From contig NZ_RXOM01000009.1 in NCBI RefSeq assembly GCF_008692195.1, positions 1 to 64,000 of the forward strand: a stretch of DNA of 64,000 bases, in the 5' to 3' direction. How positions within the stretch are numbered: the stretch's first letter is position 1; each line of letters starts with the position of its first letter. The notes under the pieces are model-generated. The model was not told the DNA's origin and searched no databases. It was given only the letters and a program-made list of their open reading frames with translations. The stretch comes from Salegentibacter sp. R32 (GTDB lineage Bacteria > Bacteroidota > Bacteroidia > Flavobacteriales > Flavobacteriaceae). Positions 14,816 to 23,793 of the stretch are shown here, piece by piece. A program made the position numbers and the translations under genes.

Positions 14816-17278
14816 ATGGCAAAGAAGAAAAAGACCACATCTAAAAAGAAAGCTTCCACTAAATTTAAAAAGCCCAACCTAAATTTTAGCCGCAAACATA
14901 AGGTGATTTTAGGGAGCTTTTTAATTTTATTCGGTATCGCTTTGGTGGTCGCTTTTACGTCATTTCTATTCAACTGGCAGATAGATCAAAGCACTTTAAA
15001 TGATCTTTCAGATAGAAGTGTAGAAACCCAAAACTGGCTCAGTAAGTTTGGTGCGGGAATTAGCAATTTCTTTATTTACAAAGGTTTTGGAGTTGCCGCT
15101 TACAGCATTGCTGTCTTGGTAACGCTAACAGGTTTTTATTTTTTCTTCGGAATGAATAAAAAGAACCTGCAAACCTTTTGGTTTTGGGGAATCTTAGTGA
15201 TGTTGTGGTTTTCCACTGTGCTTGGCTTTTTCGCCGGAAGTAACGCTCTTTTAGGCGGAACAATTGGCTTTGAAACTAACGATTTTCTTCAGGATTATTT
15301 AGGATTCACGGGAACGGTTTTACTGCTGGCATTTATCTTAATTATTTATTTGGTAGCGAGATTAAATATCACTCCAGAGGCGGTGGCAAAATACTTTTAC
15401 CAAACCAAAAAAGAAGTCGCTGAAGATTTTGATGAAGCCCAACAACAAACTAGTGCTGCTAAAGAGGAAGAGAATACTTCAGAAGAAATTCAAGTAGCTA
15501 CCATAACAGAGAATTCATCACCTTCAGAAGAAACCGAAGCAGAACTCGCTATAAAATTTGAACGAAAAGAAGAAGGGGAAGAATCAGCTTCCATGCAAGA
15601 TTCTGATGAAAACACTTCTTTAGAATTAGAAAATACTTCAGCAGAGCCAGAGAAAGAAAAAATCGTTATCAAGTCCCACGATGAGGAAGATGTAGAAATG
15701 GAAGTGGAAACGGCCGAAGAAGAGGATGAGGTAGAGGAGAACTTGAGCAAAAAATTAGTAGAAGATTTTGGTGAATTTGACCCGACTTTAGATTTAAAAA
15801 ATTACAAATTCCCTACCATCGAATTGTTAAAAGATTACAATGCCGGCGGTTCGAGTATTACGATAGATCAGCGTGAACTGGAAGAAAACAAAGACAATAT
15901 TGTTAACACGCTCAAGAATTATAAAATTGAAATCGCTCAGATTAAAGCCACCGTCGGTCCCACAGTGACCCTGTATGAAATTGTACCGGAAGCGGGAATC
16001 AGGATTTCAAAAATTAAAAACTTAGAAGACGATATCGCACTTTCTTTGTCGGCATTAGGAATTCGTATTATCGCGCCTATACCGGGTCGAGGAACCATCG
16101 GGATTGAGGTACCTAATAAAAATGCGAGTATCGTTTCGATGCGTTCGGTGGTGGCTTCTTCAAAATTTCAAAATGCTGAAATGCAATTGCCCTTGGCGAT
16201 GGGAAAAACTATTTCTAACGAAACCTTCGTGGTCGATTTAGCTAAAATGCCACACTTGCTAATGGCAGGGGCAACCGGACAAGGGAAATCGGTTGGGTTA
16301 AACTGTATCCTTACTTCCCTGCTTTATCAAAAGCATCCGGCCGAGGTGAAATTTGTTTTAGTGGATCCTAAAAAAGTAGAACTTACCTTATTCAACAAAA
16401 TAGAAAGGCATTATTTAGCAAAACTTCCTGATAGTGAGGAAGCGATTATTACCGATAATACAAAGGTAATCAACACGCTAAATTCTCTTTGTATTGAAAT
16501 GGATGACCGTTATGAGCTGTTGAAAGACGCCATGGTGAGAAACATTAAAGAATACAACGAGAAATTTAAAGCCCGAAAACTCAACCCGGAAAACGGACAT
16601 AAGTTTTTACCTTACATAGTGCTCGTCGTCGATGAGTTTGCCGATTTGATTATGACAGCAGGAAAAGAGGTAGAAACGCCTATTGCGCGATTGGCACAGT
16701 TGGCTCGTGCGATTGGAATTCATTTAATTATTGCCACACAGCGTCCATCGGTAAATGTAATTACGGGGATGATTAAAGCCAACTTCCCGGCGAGGATTGC
16801 CTTTAGGGTAACTTCCAAAATCGATTCAAGAACCATTTTGGATAGTGGTGGTGCCGAGCAGCTTATTGGACGTGGAGATATGTTGTACACGCAAGGAAAT
16901 GACTTGGTACGATTGCAATGTGCGTTTGTAGATACGCTTGAAGTTGAAAAAATAACTGAATTTATTGGTTCCCAAAAAGCTTATCCCGATGCGCATAAAC
17001 TTCCCGAGTACGAATCGGAAGAAAGTGGCACAGGACTTGATATAGATGTGGACGAACGTGACAAACTGTTTAATCAAGCGGCAGAAGTGCTGGTAACAGC
17101 ACAACAAGGTTCAGCCTCGCTTTTACAGCGAAAATTAAAAGTAGGCTATAATCGCGCCGGAAGATTAATCGATCAACTGGAAGCAGCAGGAATTGTTGGT
17201 CCGTTTGAAGGAAGTAAAGCCCGTCAGGTATTAATTCCTGATTTGATGGCCTTAGAAGAACATTTAAATAATGAATAA
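14816..17278 (+). CDS. ftsK: DNA translocase FtsK
   Basis: FtsK pumps chromosomal DNA through the division septum and activates dimer resolution. The 820 residues comprise a basic N-terminus, about four membrane helices (30-195), a long acidic linker (about 205-320, rich in E, S and D), and the RecA-like motor with Walker A GATGQGKSVG near 485 and Walker B LVVDEFADLI near 600. The C-terminal winged-helix gamma domain (about 750-815, QGSASLLQRKLKVGYNRAGR) recognises KOPS-like DNA signals. It is shorter than E. coli FtsK because of the shorter linker, as in most Bacteroidota. Confidence 0.95.
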   Translation: MAKKKKTTSKKKASTKFKKPNLNFSRKHKVILGSFLILFGIALVVAFTSFLFNWQIDQSTLNDLSDRSVETQNWLSKFGAGISNFFIYKGFGVAAYSIAVLVTLTGFYFFFGMNKKNLQTFWFWGILVMLWFSTVLGFFAGSNALLGGTIGFETNDFLQDYLGFTGTVLLLAFILIIYLVARLNITPEAVAKYFYQTKKEVAEDFDEAQQQTSAAKEEENTSEEIQVATITENSSPSEETEAELAIKFERKEEGEESASMQDSDENTSLELENTSAEPEKEKIVIKSHDEEDVEMEVETAEEEDEVEENLSKKLVEDFGEFDPTLDLKNYKFPTIELLKDYNAGGSSITIDQRELEENKDNIVNTLKNYKIEIAQIKATVGPTVTLYEIVPEAGIRISKIKNLEDDIALSLSALGIRIIAPIPGRGTIGIEVPNKNASIVSMRSVVASSKFQNAEMQLPLAMGKTISNETFVVDLAKMPHLLMAGATGQGKSVGLNCILTSLLYQKHPAEVKFVLVDPKKVELTLFNKIERHYLAKLPDSEEAIITDNTKVINTLNSLCIEMDDRYELLKDAMVRNIKEYNEKFKARKLNPENGHKFLPYIVLVVDEFADLIMTAGKEVETPIARLAQLARAIGIHLIIATQRPSVNVITGMIKANFPARIAFRVTSKIDSRTILDSGGAEQLIGRGDMLYTQGNDLVRLQCAFVDTLEVEKITEFIGSQKAYPDAHKLPEYESEESGTGLDIDVDERDKLFNQAAEVLVTAQQGSASLLQRKLKVGYNRAGRLIDQLEAAGIVGPFEGSKARQVLIPDLMALEEHLNNE

Positions 17279-17294
17279 ACAAGAATACACCATA

Positions 17295-17942
17295 ATGAAA
17301 AAATTAACCTTTATACTAAGTTTTTTTGTAGTCTTTAGCTCGGTTTCTTTTGCGCAGAATTCAGAAAAAGCAAAAACCTTGTTAGATGATGTTTCTAAAA
17401 AAGTGAAATCTTACGATAACATTGAAATCGAATTTTCTTATGTGTTAGAAAATACGACTGAAAACATCAAGCAGGAAACCCGAGGTGATGTAGCGTTGAA
17501 AGAAGAAAAGTACCGATTGAATTTAATGGGAACTACCCGTTTGTTTGACGGTAAAAAATTGTACACTATTATTCCTGAAGATGAAGAAATAAATATTTCT
17601 ACTTATAATCCGGAAGATAATAATGGGATTACCCCTTCAGAAATGTTGACCTTTTACGAAGATGGTTATACCTATAAATGGGATATCAAACAGAATGTAA
17701 AAGGTAGAAAAATTCAGTATGTAAAATTAACTCCTATTGATTCTAATGCTGAAGTGAAAGAAATTTTATTGGGAATAGATGTACAGACCAAACATATCTA
17801 CAATTTAATTCAGAAACAAGATAACGGCACACAGGTAACCATTAAAGTGAATAGCTTTAAGACCAATCAGCCATTATCGGAGAATTTATTCAAGTTTAAC
17901 GAAGATAAGTATCAAGGATATTACATTAATCGTTTAGATTAG
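17295..17942 (+). CDS. LolA-like outer-membrane lipoprotein carrier
   Basis: Periplasmic LolA carries lipoproteins from the inner to the outer membrane. The signal peptide begins at the ATG at 17295 (MKKLTFILSFFVVFSSVSFA). An in-frame ATG at 17271 would add eight polar residues in front and overlap ftsK, so it is rejected. The mature part shows LolA features: an amphipathic first helix (AKTLLDDVSKKVKSYDNIEI), FDGKKLYTIIPED and GITPSEMLTFYE. It follows ftsK closely and precedes an LptF/G permease gene, an arrangement I associate with Bacteroidota. Confidence 0.85.
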   Translation: MKKLTFILSFFVVFSSVSFAQNSEKAKTLLDDVSKKVKSYDNIEIEFSYVLENTTENIKQETRGDVALKEEKYRLNLMGTTRLFDGKKLYTIIPEDEEINISTYNPEDNNGITPSEMLTFYEDGYTYKWDIKQNVKGRKIQYVKLTPIDSNAEVKEILLGIDVQTKHIYNLIQKQDNGTQVTIKVNSFKTNQPLSENLFKFNEDKYQGYYINRLD

Positions 17943-17946
17943 TCTG

Positions 17947-19455
17947 TTGAAAATATTAGACCGCTACATATTTACCAGTTTTGTAAGAACCTTTTTATCG
18001 GTATTCGTCATCTTGATGTTCATTTTTGTACTTCAAGGTATTTGGTTACATATCTCAGAGTTGGCTGGTAAAGATTTAGATTATGGTGTAATTGGTAAAT
18101 TCTTGCTTTACCTTACTCCAAGTCTTATTCCATTGGTATTGCCTTTAACCATTTTGGTTTCTTCCATTATGGTTTTTGGTAGTTTTGCTGAAAACTATGA
18201 GTTTGCCGCTATGAAGTCTTCAGGGATTTCACTTCAGCGTGCTATGCGCAGTCTAATTGTTTTCATTAGCTTTTTGAGTATTACTGCTTTATTTTTTGCT
18301 AATACCGTCATCCCGTGGGCAGAATTTAAATCCATTAACTTAAGGTACAATATTCGCGAGTTAAAGCCTGCCATGGCCATTGTGGAAGGTGCTTTTAACG
18401 AGATAGGAAATGTAAATATTAAGGTAAGGGAAAAGTACGGAGAAGATGGCGAAAAGTTTAAAGATGTCATCATTCATAAAAAAACACCTAGAAAACTCGG
18501 TAATTATACCGTCATTAAAGCGGAATCAGGTGAATTGGTAAGCACTAATGATAATGGTTTAGCGCTTATTTTGTATAATGGAAATTATTATGATGAGCTT
18601 CAACCTAAAGATTACCAAGAGCGAAAAAAGAAACCATTCTTAAAAAGTTATTTTGATAAGTATAATATCAATATCGATCTTTCCAATTTTAACGATGTAG
18701 ATCTAGATGAAACCAAATATAACTATTCTTATAAAATGCTGGATATTCCTGAGTTAAATGAATCCTTAGATTCGTTATCTCAAGATTTTAGCCAAGACAA
18801 AAAGAATTTTTCCAGAAATATATTGGTAAGAAGCGGAGCGAACAGGCTAGGGGAAGATACACTTTCAAAAAGCAAGAAAAAGACACCCATGAGTAAACGT
18901 ATTGAGTCTTCTAGAAAAGTTGAAGATACGATTACTTATAATATAAATTCGATAGAAGAATTTTTTGATTCTTACGATGTCAATAAAAAGCAACAGATTG
19001 TAAATATTGCATTGGGAGCTGTTCGTGGGACTGTCTCTAACATCAACGGCAAAGAAGGGATTTTTAAAAGCAAAGCATCCCGTTTAAACAAAACTGAAAT
19101 TCAACTGCATGAAAAATATGCATTAGCAGTAGCTTGTTTTATACTCTTTTTTGTAGGAGCGCCACTGGGAGCAATTATTAGAAAAGGAGGTATGGGTTTG
19201 CCGATGGTAATTGCGATTTTATTATTTTTAACCTATCACTTTATTGGTATTTTCGCTAAAAACAGTGCAGAAGATGGTACGGTAAGTCCATTTATTGCTA
19301 GTTGGCTTTCTACTTTCATAATGTTACCATTAGGTGTTTATTTAACTTATAGGGCAACCACAGACCAAGGATTTATTAATACCGATTTCATTACAGAACC
19401 TATCAGAAAGTTCTTCTTGAAAATTGGATTGGGAAAAAAGAAAGACCAAAAATAG
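17947..19455 (+). CDS. LptF/LptG family permease
   Basis: An inner-membrane subunit of the Lpt ABC transporter, which extracts lipopolysaccharide for export. The 502-residue protein has three N-terminal helices (LDRYIFTSFVRTFLSVFVIL typical of LptF/G), a large periplasmic domain (about 110-380), and three C-terminal helices including FFVGAPLGAIIRKGGMGLP. The start is TTG at 17947, four bases after the LolA-like stop, and gives the expected MKILDRYIF N-terminus. The periplasmic domain carries a long charged insert. Confidence 0.9.
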   Translation: MKILDRYIFTSFVRTFLSVFVILMFIFVLQGIWLHISELAGKDLDYGVIGKFLLYLTPSLIPLVLPLTILVSSIMVFGSFAENYEFAAMKSSGISLQRAMRSLIVFISFLSITALFFANTVIPWAEFKSINLRYNIRELKPAMAIVEGAFNEIGNVNIKVREKYGEDGEKFKDVIIHKKTPRKLGNYTVIKAESGELVSTNDNGLALILYNGNYYDELQPKDYQERKKKPFLKSYFDKYNINIDLSNFNDVDLDETKYNYSYKMLDIPELNESLDSLSQDFSQDKKNFSRNILVRSGANRLGEDTLSKSKKKTPMSKRIESSRKVEDTITYNINSIEEFFDSYDVNKKQQIVNIALGAVRGTVSNINGKEGIFKSKASRLNKTEIQLHEKYALAVACFILFFVGAPLGAIIRKGGMGLPMVIAILLFLTYHFIGIFAKNSAEDGTVSPFIASWLSTFIMLPLGVYLTYRATTDQGFINTDFITEPIRKFFLKIGLGKKKDQK

Positions 19456-19461
19456 ATTCCG

Positions 19462-19469
19462 TACCTTTG
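19462..19469 (+). promoter_or_regulatory. -7 promoter box for ribBA
   Basis: TACCTTTG fits TAnnTTTG and lies 20 bases upstream of the ribBA start, leaving a very short leader. No FMN-riboswitch-like sequence is present between the two genes. Confidence 0.65.
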
Positions 19470-19489
19470 CAGTAATAAAAAATTAAAAA

Positions 19490-20638
19490 ATGTCTGTCGA
19501 TATAACTACCGAAAATAAAATAAAATTAAATACCATACCTGAAGCGATAGAAGACATTCGTGAGGGAAAAGTAGTCATCGTGGTTGACGATGAAGATCGT
19601 GAAAATGAAGGGGACTTTGTCGCAGCCGCTGAAAAAGTAACACCGGAAATGATTAATTTTATGGCTACTCATGGTCGTGGATTAATCTGCGCACCGCTTA
19701 CTGAATCTCGTTGTGAAGAGTTACAACTAGATATGATGGTAGGCAATAATACTGATGCTATGGAAACTGCTTTTACCGTTTCTATTGATTTAAAAGGTTA
19801 TGGTTGTACTACCGGAATTTCAGCATCAGACCGGGCAAAAACTGTAAAAGCTTTAACCGATCCTAAAATAAAACCATACGAATTAGGACGTCCTGGTCAT
19901 ATTTTTCCTCTAAAAGCAAAAGAAGGAGGCGTTTTAAGAAGAACCGGTCATACCGAAGCAGCTATTGATTTTGCAAGATTGGCAGGACTTTCTCCAGCTG
20001 GTGTTATTGTTGAAATTATGAATGAAGACGGAACGATGGCCCGTTTACCTCAATTGGTAGAAGTGGCTAAACGTTTCGATTTAAAAGTGGTTTCTATTGA
20101 AGATTTGGTAGCTTACCGAATGCAACACGATTCTTTAATTGAAAAGAAAGAAGACTTCGATATTAATACCCGTTTTGGAACGTATCGGTTAAGAGCCTAT
20201 AAGCAAACCACTAACGACCAGATTCATCTTGCTTTAACCAAAGGAAGCTGGACCACAGAAGAATCGGTTATGGTACGGGTAAATTCCACCTTGGTGAATA
20301 ATGATATCTTGGGAACTTTAACTAATGATGCCGACAAAAAGTTGGACGATATGTTTAAAGCTTTAGAGAAAGAAGAAAAAGGAGCCATCGTTTTTATTAA
20401 TCAAGAAGCATCCAGTCTTAATTTATTGAACCGTCTACGGGGTTTAAAAGAGAATCAGGAAAACGGAGAAATGAAAGCACCTCGCATGGTTATGGACAAT
20501 AAAGATTTTGGAATTGGGGCTCAAATTCTTCACGATTTAGGAATCCATAAAATAAAGTTACTTTCCAATTCCCAGCAAAAGAAAAGGGTAGGAATGATAG
20601 GCTACGGATTGGAAATTACCGAATATCTAAGTTACTAA
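19490..20638 (+). CDS. ribB: 3,4-dihydroxy-2-butanone 4-phosphate synthase with degenerate GTP cyclohydrolase II domain
   Basis: The N-terminal half (about 1-215) is an intact RibB, making the four-carbon riboflavin precursor from ribulose 5-phosphate. It shows VDDEDRENEGDFV, GCTTGISASDRAKT, RTGHTEAAIDFARLAG and NEDGTMARLP. The C-terminal half (about 225-382) is homologous to RibA but has lost the three zinc cysteines: the usual SECLTGDVFGSLRCDCG reads STLVNNDILGTLTNDAD. It also lacks the RQEGRGIGL block (NQEASSLNL here), while DFGIGAQILHDLG remains. GTP cyclohydrolase II activity is therefore unlikely and a separate ribA should exist elsewhere. Confidence 0.92.
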   Translation: MSVDITTENKIKLNTIPEAIEDIREGKVVIVVDDEDRENEGDFVAAAEKVTPEMINFMATHGRGLICAPLTESRCEELQLDMMVGNNTDAMETAFTVSIDLKGYGCTTGISASDRAKTVKALTDPKIKPYELGRPGHIFPLKAKEGGVLRRTGHTEAAIDFARLAGLSPAGVIVEIMNEDGTMARLPQLVEVAKRFDLKVVSIEDLVAYRMQHDSLIEKKEDFDINTRFGTYRLRAYKQTTNDQIHLALTKGSWTTEESVMVRVNSTLVNNDILGTLTNDADKKLDDMFKALEKEEKGAIVFINQEASSLNLLNRLRGLKENQENGEMKAPRMVMDNKDFGIGAQILHDLGIHKIKLLSNSQQKKRVGMIGYGLEITEYLSY

Positions 20639-20663
20639 AGTCTATAAATACTATAAATAATAC

Positions 20664-20699
20664 AAAAAGCTACCTAAAATATAATTAGGTAGCTTTTTT
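20664..20699 (+). terminator. intrinsic terminator after ribBA
   Basis: AAAAAGCTACCTAA pairs with TTAGGTAGCTTTTTT around a 7-base loop, followed by T residues. Being A-rich on one side and T-rich on the other, it can serve both ribBA and the convergent DegT gene. Confidence 0.85.
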
Positions 20700-20773
20700 C
20701 TTTGGACGATTCCGAAAAGTTCTAGAAATGCTTATGTTCTTCAGAAAAGCTGAAAAAGTTAGTGATAAATAAT

Positions 20774-21967
20774 TTAAAGAGCTGCTTTTATGGCTTTAGC
20801 TATTTTTTGAGCTCGCTGTTTCATTTCCTCTTCTGTCCAACTTACCTTTACAAGAGTTGAAATATTTCTGCTTAGCCATTCATCACTTAAACTGAAATCT
20901 TCTTTATCGAAATCTTGAAGTTGTTCTCGTACTTCCTGTGGAAGTTTCCCTAAAGTTTTTTGCTCTTTTAAGTGTTCCCAGTATTTATAATAATGCCAAT
21001 TATTGGCATACCAATAAAAGCAAGCTTCGACTCCTTCAGCTTTTAGATGATGAGCTACTTTTTTGGTTTGCTCTTCTGTAGGAAGAAAGAAATTCAAAAA
21101 ACTATAATTAGGTTCGGCTTCTTTAGGAGTATGAGTTAAACTAACTTCAGTAATCTTGCTTAATTCTTCAGCAAGTATAGAATAATTAAGTTTTTGCTTT
21201 TCTAGAATTTGATTAAACTTTTTCAATTGTCCTAAACCAACAGCTGCGTGCAGTTCAGAAATTCTATAATTATATCCCAAAAACGGATGTGTTTCTGCGC
21301 CGCGGTCGTTTCCTATATGATCATGGCCATGATCTTGATATTTATCGGCATTTTCGGCAAATGTTTGGTTATTGGTAATTAATGCACCGCCTTCACCACA
21401 GGTGATAGTTTTTACAAAATCGAAAGAAAAACAACCTATATCACCATAACTTCCAACTTTTTTACCTTGATAAGTGCCGCCAATAGCTTGACAAGCATCT
21501 TCAATAAGTAATAAATTATGTTTTTTTGCTAGCTCTCGTAGAGGTTCTAGATGAACGATGGAACCACACATATGCACTGGCATAATTGCTTTGGTTTTGA
21601 TGGAGATTCTTTTTTCAACGGCTTTTGCATTTAGACCTAGCGTTTCATCTACATCAGCCAAAATAGGAACTGCTCCTAAGGCTAGTACAGATTCAAAACT
21701 AGCCACAAAGGTAAAGGTGGGAAGGATAACTTCATCTCCGGCACCAATTCCCGCACTTGCCAAAGCAACCGTTAAGGCAGATGTACCGCTAGAGGTAAGT
21801 TGGGCATATTCTGTGCCCATCACTTCACTAAATTTTTGTTCGAATTCTTTAGCTTTAAAATGTCCATTTCTAAGTCCATCAAAGCCATAACGCATTAAGA
21901 TACCTGTTTCCAGAACATCGTTCACTTCTTTTTTTTCTTCTTCTCCAAAGAGTTCAAATCCCGGCAT
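20774..21967 (-). CDS. DegT/DnrJ/EryC1/StrS family aminotransferase
   Basis: A PLP-dependent sugar-nucleotide aminotransferase type enzyme of 397 residues. It shows LTSSGTSALTVALASAGIG (cofactor phosphate region), IEDACQAIGGTYQGKKVGSYG and the Schiff-base lysine in FDFVKTITCGEGGALITN, all family hallmarks. The substrate is probably a keto-sugar nucleotide for a surface glycan, but no glycan genes adjoin it. The nitroreductase gene upstream is 7 bases away, suggesting cotranscription. Confidence 0.87.
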   Translation of the reverse strand: MPGFELFGEEEKKEVNDVLETGILMRYGFDGLRNGHFKAKEFEQKFSEVMGTEYAQLTSSGTSALTVALASAGIGAGDEVILPTFTFVASFESVLALGAVPILADVDETLGLNAKAVEKRISIKTKAIMPVHMCGSIVHLEPLRELAKKHNLLLIEDACQAIGGTYQGKKVGSYGDIGCFSFDFVKTITCGEGGALITNNQTFAENADKYQDHGHDHIGNDRGAETHPFLGYNYRISELHAAVGLGQLKKFNQILEKQKLNYSILAEELSKITEVSLTHTPKEAEPNYSFLNFFLPTEEQTKKVAHHLKAEGVEACFYWYANNWHYYKYWEHLKEQKTLGKLPQEVREQLQDFDKEDFSLSDEWLSRNISTLVKVSWTEEEMKQRAQKIAKAIKAAL

Positions 21968-21974
21968 AACTAAT

Positions 21975-22613
21975 TTAAGGTTTTGTTATTTCTATAATGG
22001 TTTCTTCCATAGGTCGCCGTACTTTCTTTAAGTCGGCAAAAATATCATCTTCTGCACGGTAACCCACCGGTAAAATCAATACCGATTGTAAATTTTTTTT
22101 ATCTAATTTTAAGACTTCATCATATTTTTCAGCATTAAAGCCTTCCATGGGGCAAGCGTCAATTCCTTCGTGAGCGCAAACGGTAAGTAAGTTTCCTAGA
22201 GCTAAATAAGCTTGGTTCACCGCCCAGATTTTAATTTCTTCTTCGGTTTTGTTTTCAAAATCTTTCAATAAAAATTCACGGAAAGGTTTCAAAATTTTTT
22301 CAGGAGTTTCCCGTATATCTTTCACCAGTTCAAAATTCTGTTTAATGAATTCTGAATTTACATTTTTTTCAATACAAATGACTAAAAGATGAGAAGCAGT
22401 CACTATTTGCTGTTGATGGGCACTATGCTCTAAAAGCTGCTCTTGTAATTCTTTATGTTGAATGACTACAAGCTTTAAAGGCTGAAGTCCATAGGAAGTA
22501 GGGGTAAGGTTAAAACTTTTTTTAAGAATATCTATTTTTTCAGGAGATAATAGTTTAGAATCATCAAATTTCTTGGTCGCATACCGCCATTGTAAAGATT
22601 TAATATTCCCCAT
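21975..22613 (-). CDS. NAD(P)H-dependent nitroreductase family protein
   Basis: A 212-residue FMN-dependent oxidoreductase of the NfsB/NfnB type, expected to reduce nitro compounds or quinones with NAD(P)H. It shows the N-terminal WRYATKKFDDSKLL, SLNLTPTSYGLQPLKLVVIQ-like segment (SFNLTPTSYGLQP), AYLALGNLLTVCAHEGIDACPMEGF and the C-terminal LPVGYRAEDD. These mark the flavin-binding and dimer regions. It is likely cotranscribed with the DegT gene. Confidence 0.9.
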   Translation of the reverse strand: MGNIKSLQWRYATKKFDDSKLLSPEKIDILKKSFNLTPTSYGLQPLKLVVIQHKELQEQLLEHSAHQQQIVTASHLLVICIEKNVNSEFIKQNFELVKDIRETPEKILKPFREFLLKDFENKTEEEIKIWAVNQAYLALGNLLTVCAHEGIDACPMEGFNAEKYDEVLKLDKKNLQSVLILPVGYRAEDDIFADLKKVRRPMEETIIEITKP

Positions 22614-22763
22614 ATAAATAATGAAATTCTACTATTCGCTATGCAAATATACATAAGCTTAAAGCGATTAAGGAATACTTAGATATATAATCATAAAACT
22701 TTTTTAAATCTGCTTGAAGTATAGGGATAATGCTGCAATTTGCACTAAATTTTTAAGTTGAAG

Positions 22764-23732
22764 ATGAAATTTAACCTACTCCCTTTTTTACTCCTTTTGT
22801 TAGTAAATATTCAATTGGCAGATGCGCAAGATACCATTCCTACACATGATCATTACTATCACCAATTAAATGTAGGAACAGATAACGATTTTTTTGCTAT
22901 TCTTACTAATAAAGATCGCTCCTACACATTTGGTGTAAATGCAGCTTATCGATTTGTACCTAAAAAGGAAAACTTTCTGACTAAAATCTTTTCAGAAAAA
23001 ACACATGCGTTTCACGATTTATCCTTGCATTTGGAAGCTTACACGCCAAATTACGATTTTGAAACGGGAATTCCTACCGGGGAGCGCCCTTTTGCGGGTT
23101 GGACTTATGCTACTTTAGCCACGAGATATATTTATGAAAACTCTTTTTTTACGTTGAAAACAGATCTTGGGGTATTAGGGGAAATCTCAAAAGCAGGAGC
23201 TGTGCAAGATTGGTTTCATCAAAACGTGTCGGGAGATACAGTTTTGCAAGGTTGGGAAAATCAAATTCCTAATATGTTAGGAGTAAATGTAAAAGCTAAT
23301 TATTACCGAAGTATTATTAGAAATGGGTGGCATGATTTTTTTGGAAGTGCTGAAGTCTCTGTAGGAAATGTACGTTCGTATGTGATTCCGCAACTTTATA
23401 TGCGCTTGGGAAGATTTTATGATATAGGTAGAACAACATCCTTGAATAATTCAATTCTTCAACCAAAAGATGCTGTGGAATATTTTTTGCAGGCTTCTAT
23501 TGGTTTTAAGATGATTGCTAATGATGCTACTTTACAAGGAAATATTTTTAGTGATAATAATGATAATCGAACCTTAGAACATATAGACCATTCTACTTTT
23601 CATGCAAACTTAGGAGGTTATGTAGCTTATCATCGGTTTAATTTCGGGATGGTTTATCATTTTAACAGCGGAGAAATTGATAGTATAAAAACACATAGTT
23701 ATGTGTCTGTAAATCTGGATTATAAATTTTAA
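22764..23732 (+). CDS. LpxR-like lipid A deacylase, outer-membrane protein
   Basis: LpxR-type proteins are outer-membrane barrels that remove the 3'-acyloxyacyl chains of lipid A. This 322-residue protein starts with a signal peptide from the ATG at 22764 (KFNLLPFLLLLLVNIQLADA). A TTG six bases earlier is a poorer start. The family block DNDFFAILTNKDRSYTFGV (the N, D and K/R positions near the active site) and GERPFAGWTYATLATRYIYE are present, and the C-terminus ends in an aromatic YKF, as expected for a barrel. Confidence 0.85.
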   Translation: MKFNLLPFLLLLLVNIQLADAQDTIPTHDHYYHQLNVGTDNDFFAILTNKDRSYTFGVNAAYRFVPKKENFLTKIFSEKTHAFHDLSLHLEAYTPNYDFETGIPTGERPFAGWTYATLATRYIYENSFFTLKTDLGVLGEISKAGAVQDWFHQNVSGDTVLQGWENQIPNMLGVNVKANYYRSIIRNGWHDFFGSAEVSVGNVRSYVIPQLYMRLGRFYDIGRTTSLNNSILQPKDAVEYFLQASIGFKMIANDATLQGNIFSDNNDNRTLEHIDHSTFHANLGGYVAYHRFNFGMVYHFNSGEIDSIKTHSYVSVNLDYKF

Positions 23733-23766
23733 TAATAACTTAATCTAGCATACCATAATAGTTGCT

Positions 23767-23774
23767 TACATTTG
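23767..23774 (+). promoter_or_regulatory. -7 promoter box for the secreted nuclease gene
   Basis: TACATTTG fits TAnnTTTG and lies 20 bases upstream of the start codon at 23794. Confidence 0.6.
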
Positions 23775-23793
23775 CAACCCAAAAATTGTATAG

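Noticed and set aside
15490-15750. Serine-rich minus-strand open frame
   Set aside because: It is the antisense image of the acidic linker of FtsK (GAA and GAT codons read as TTC and ATC), not a gene.
17271-17294. Earlier start for the LolA-like gene overlapping ftsK
   Set aside because: The extra residues MNKQEYTI are polar and would precede the signal peptide; the ATG at 17295 gives a normal signal sequence.
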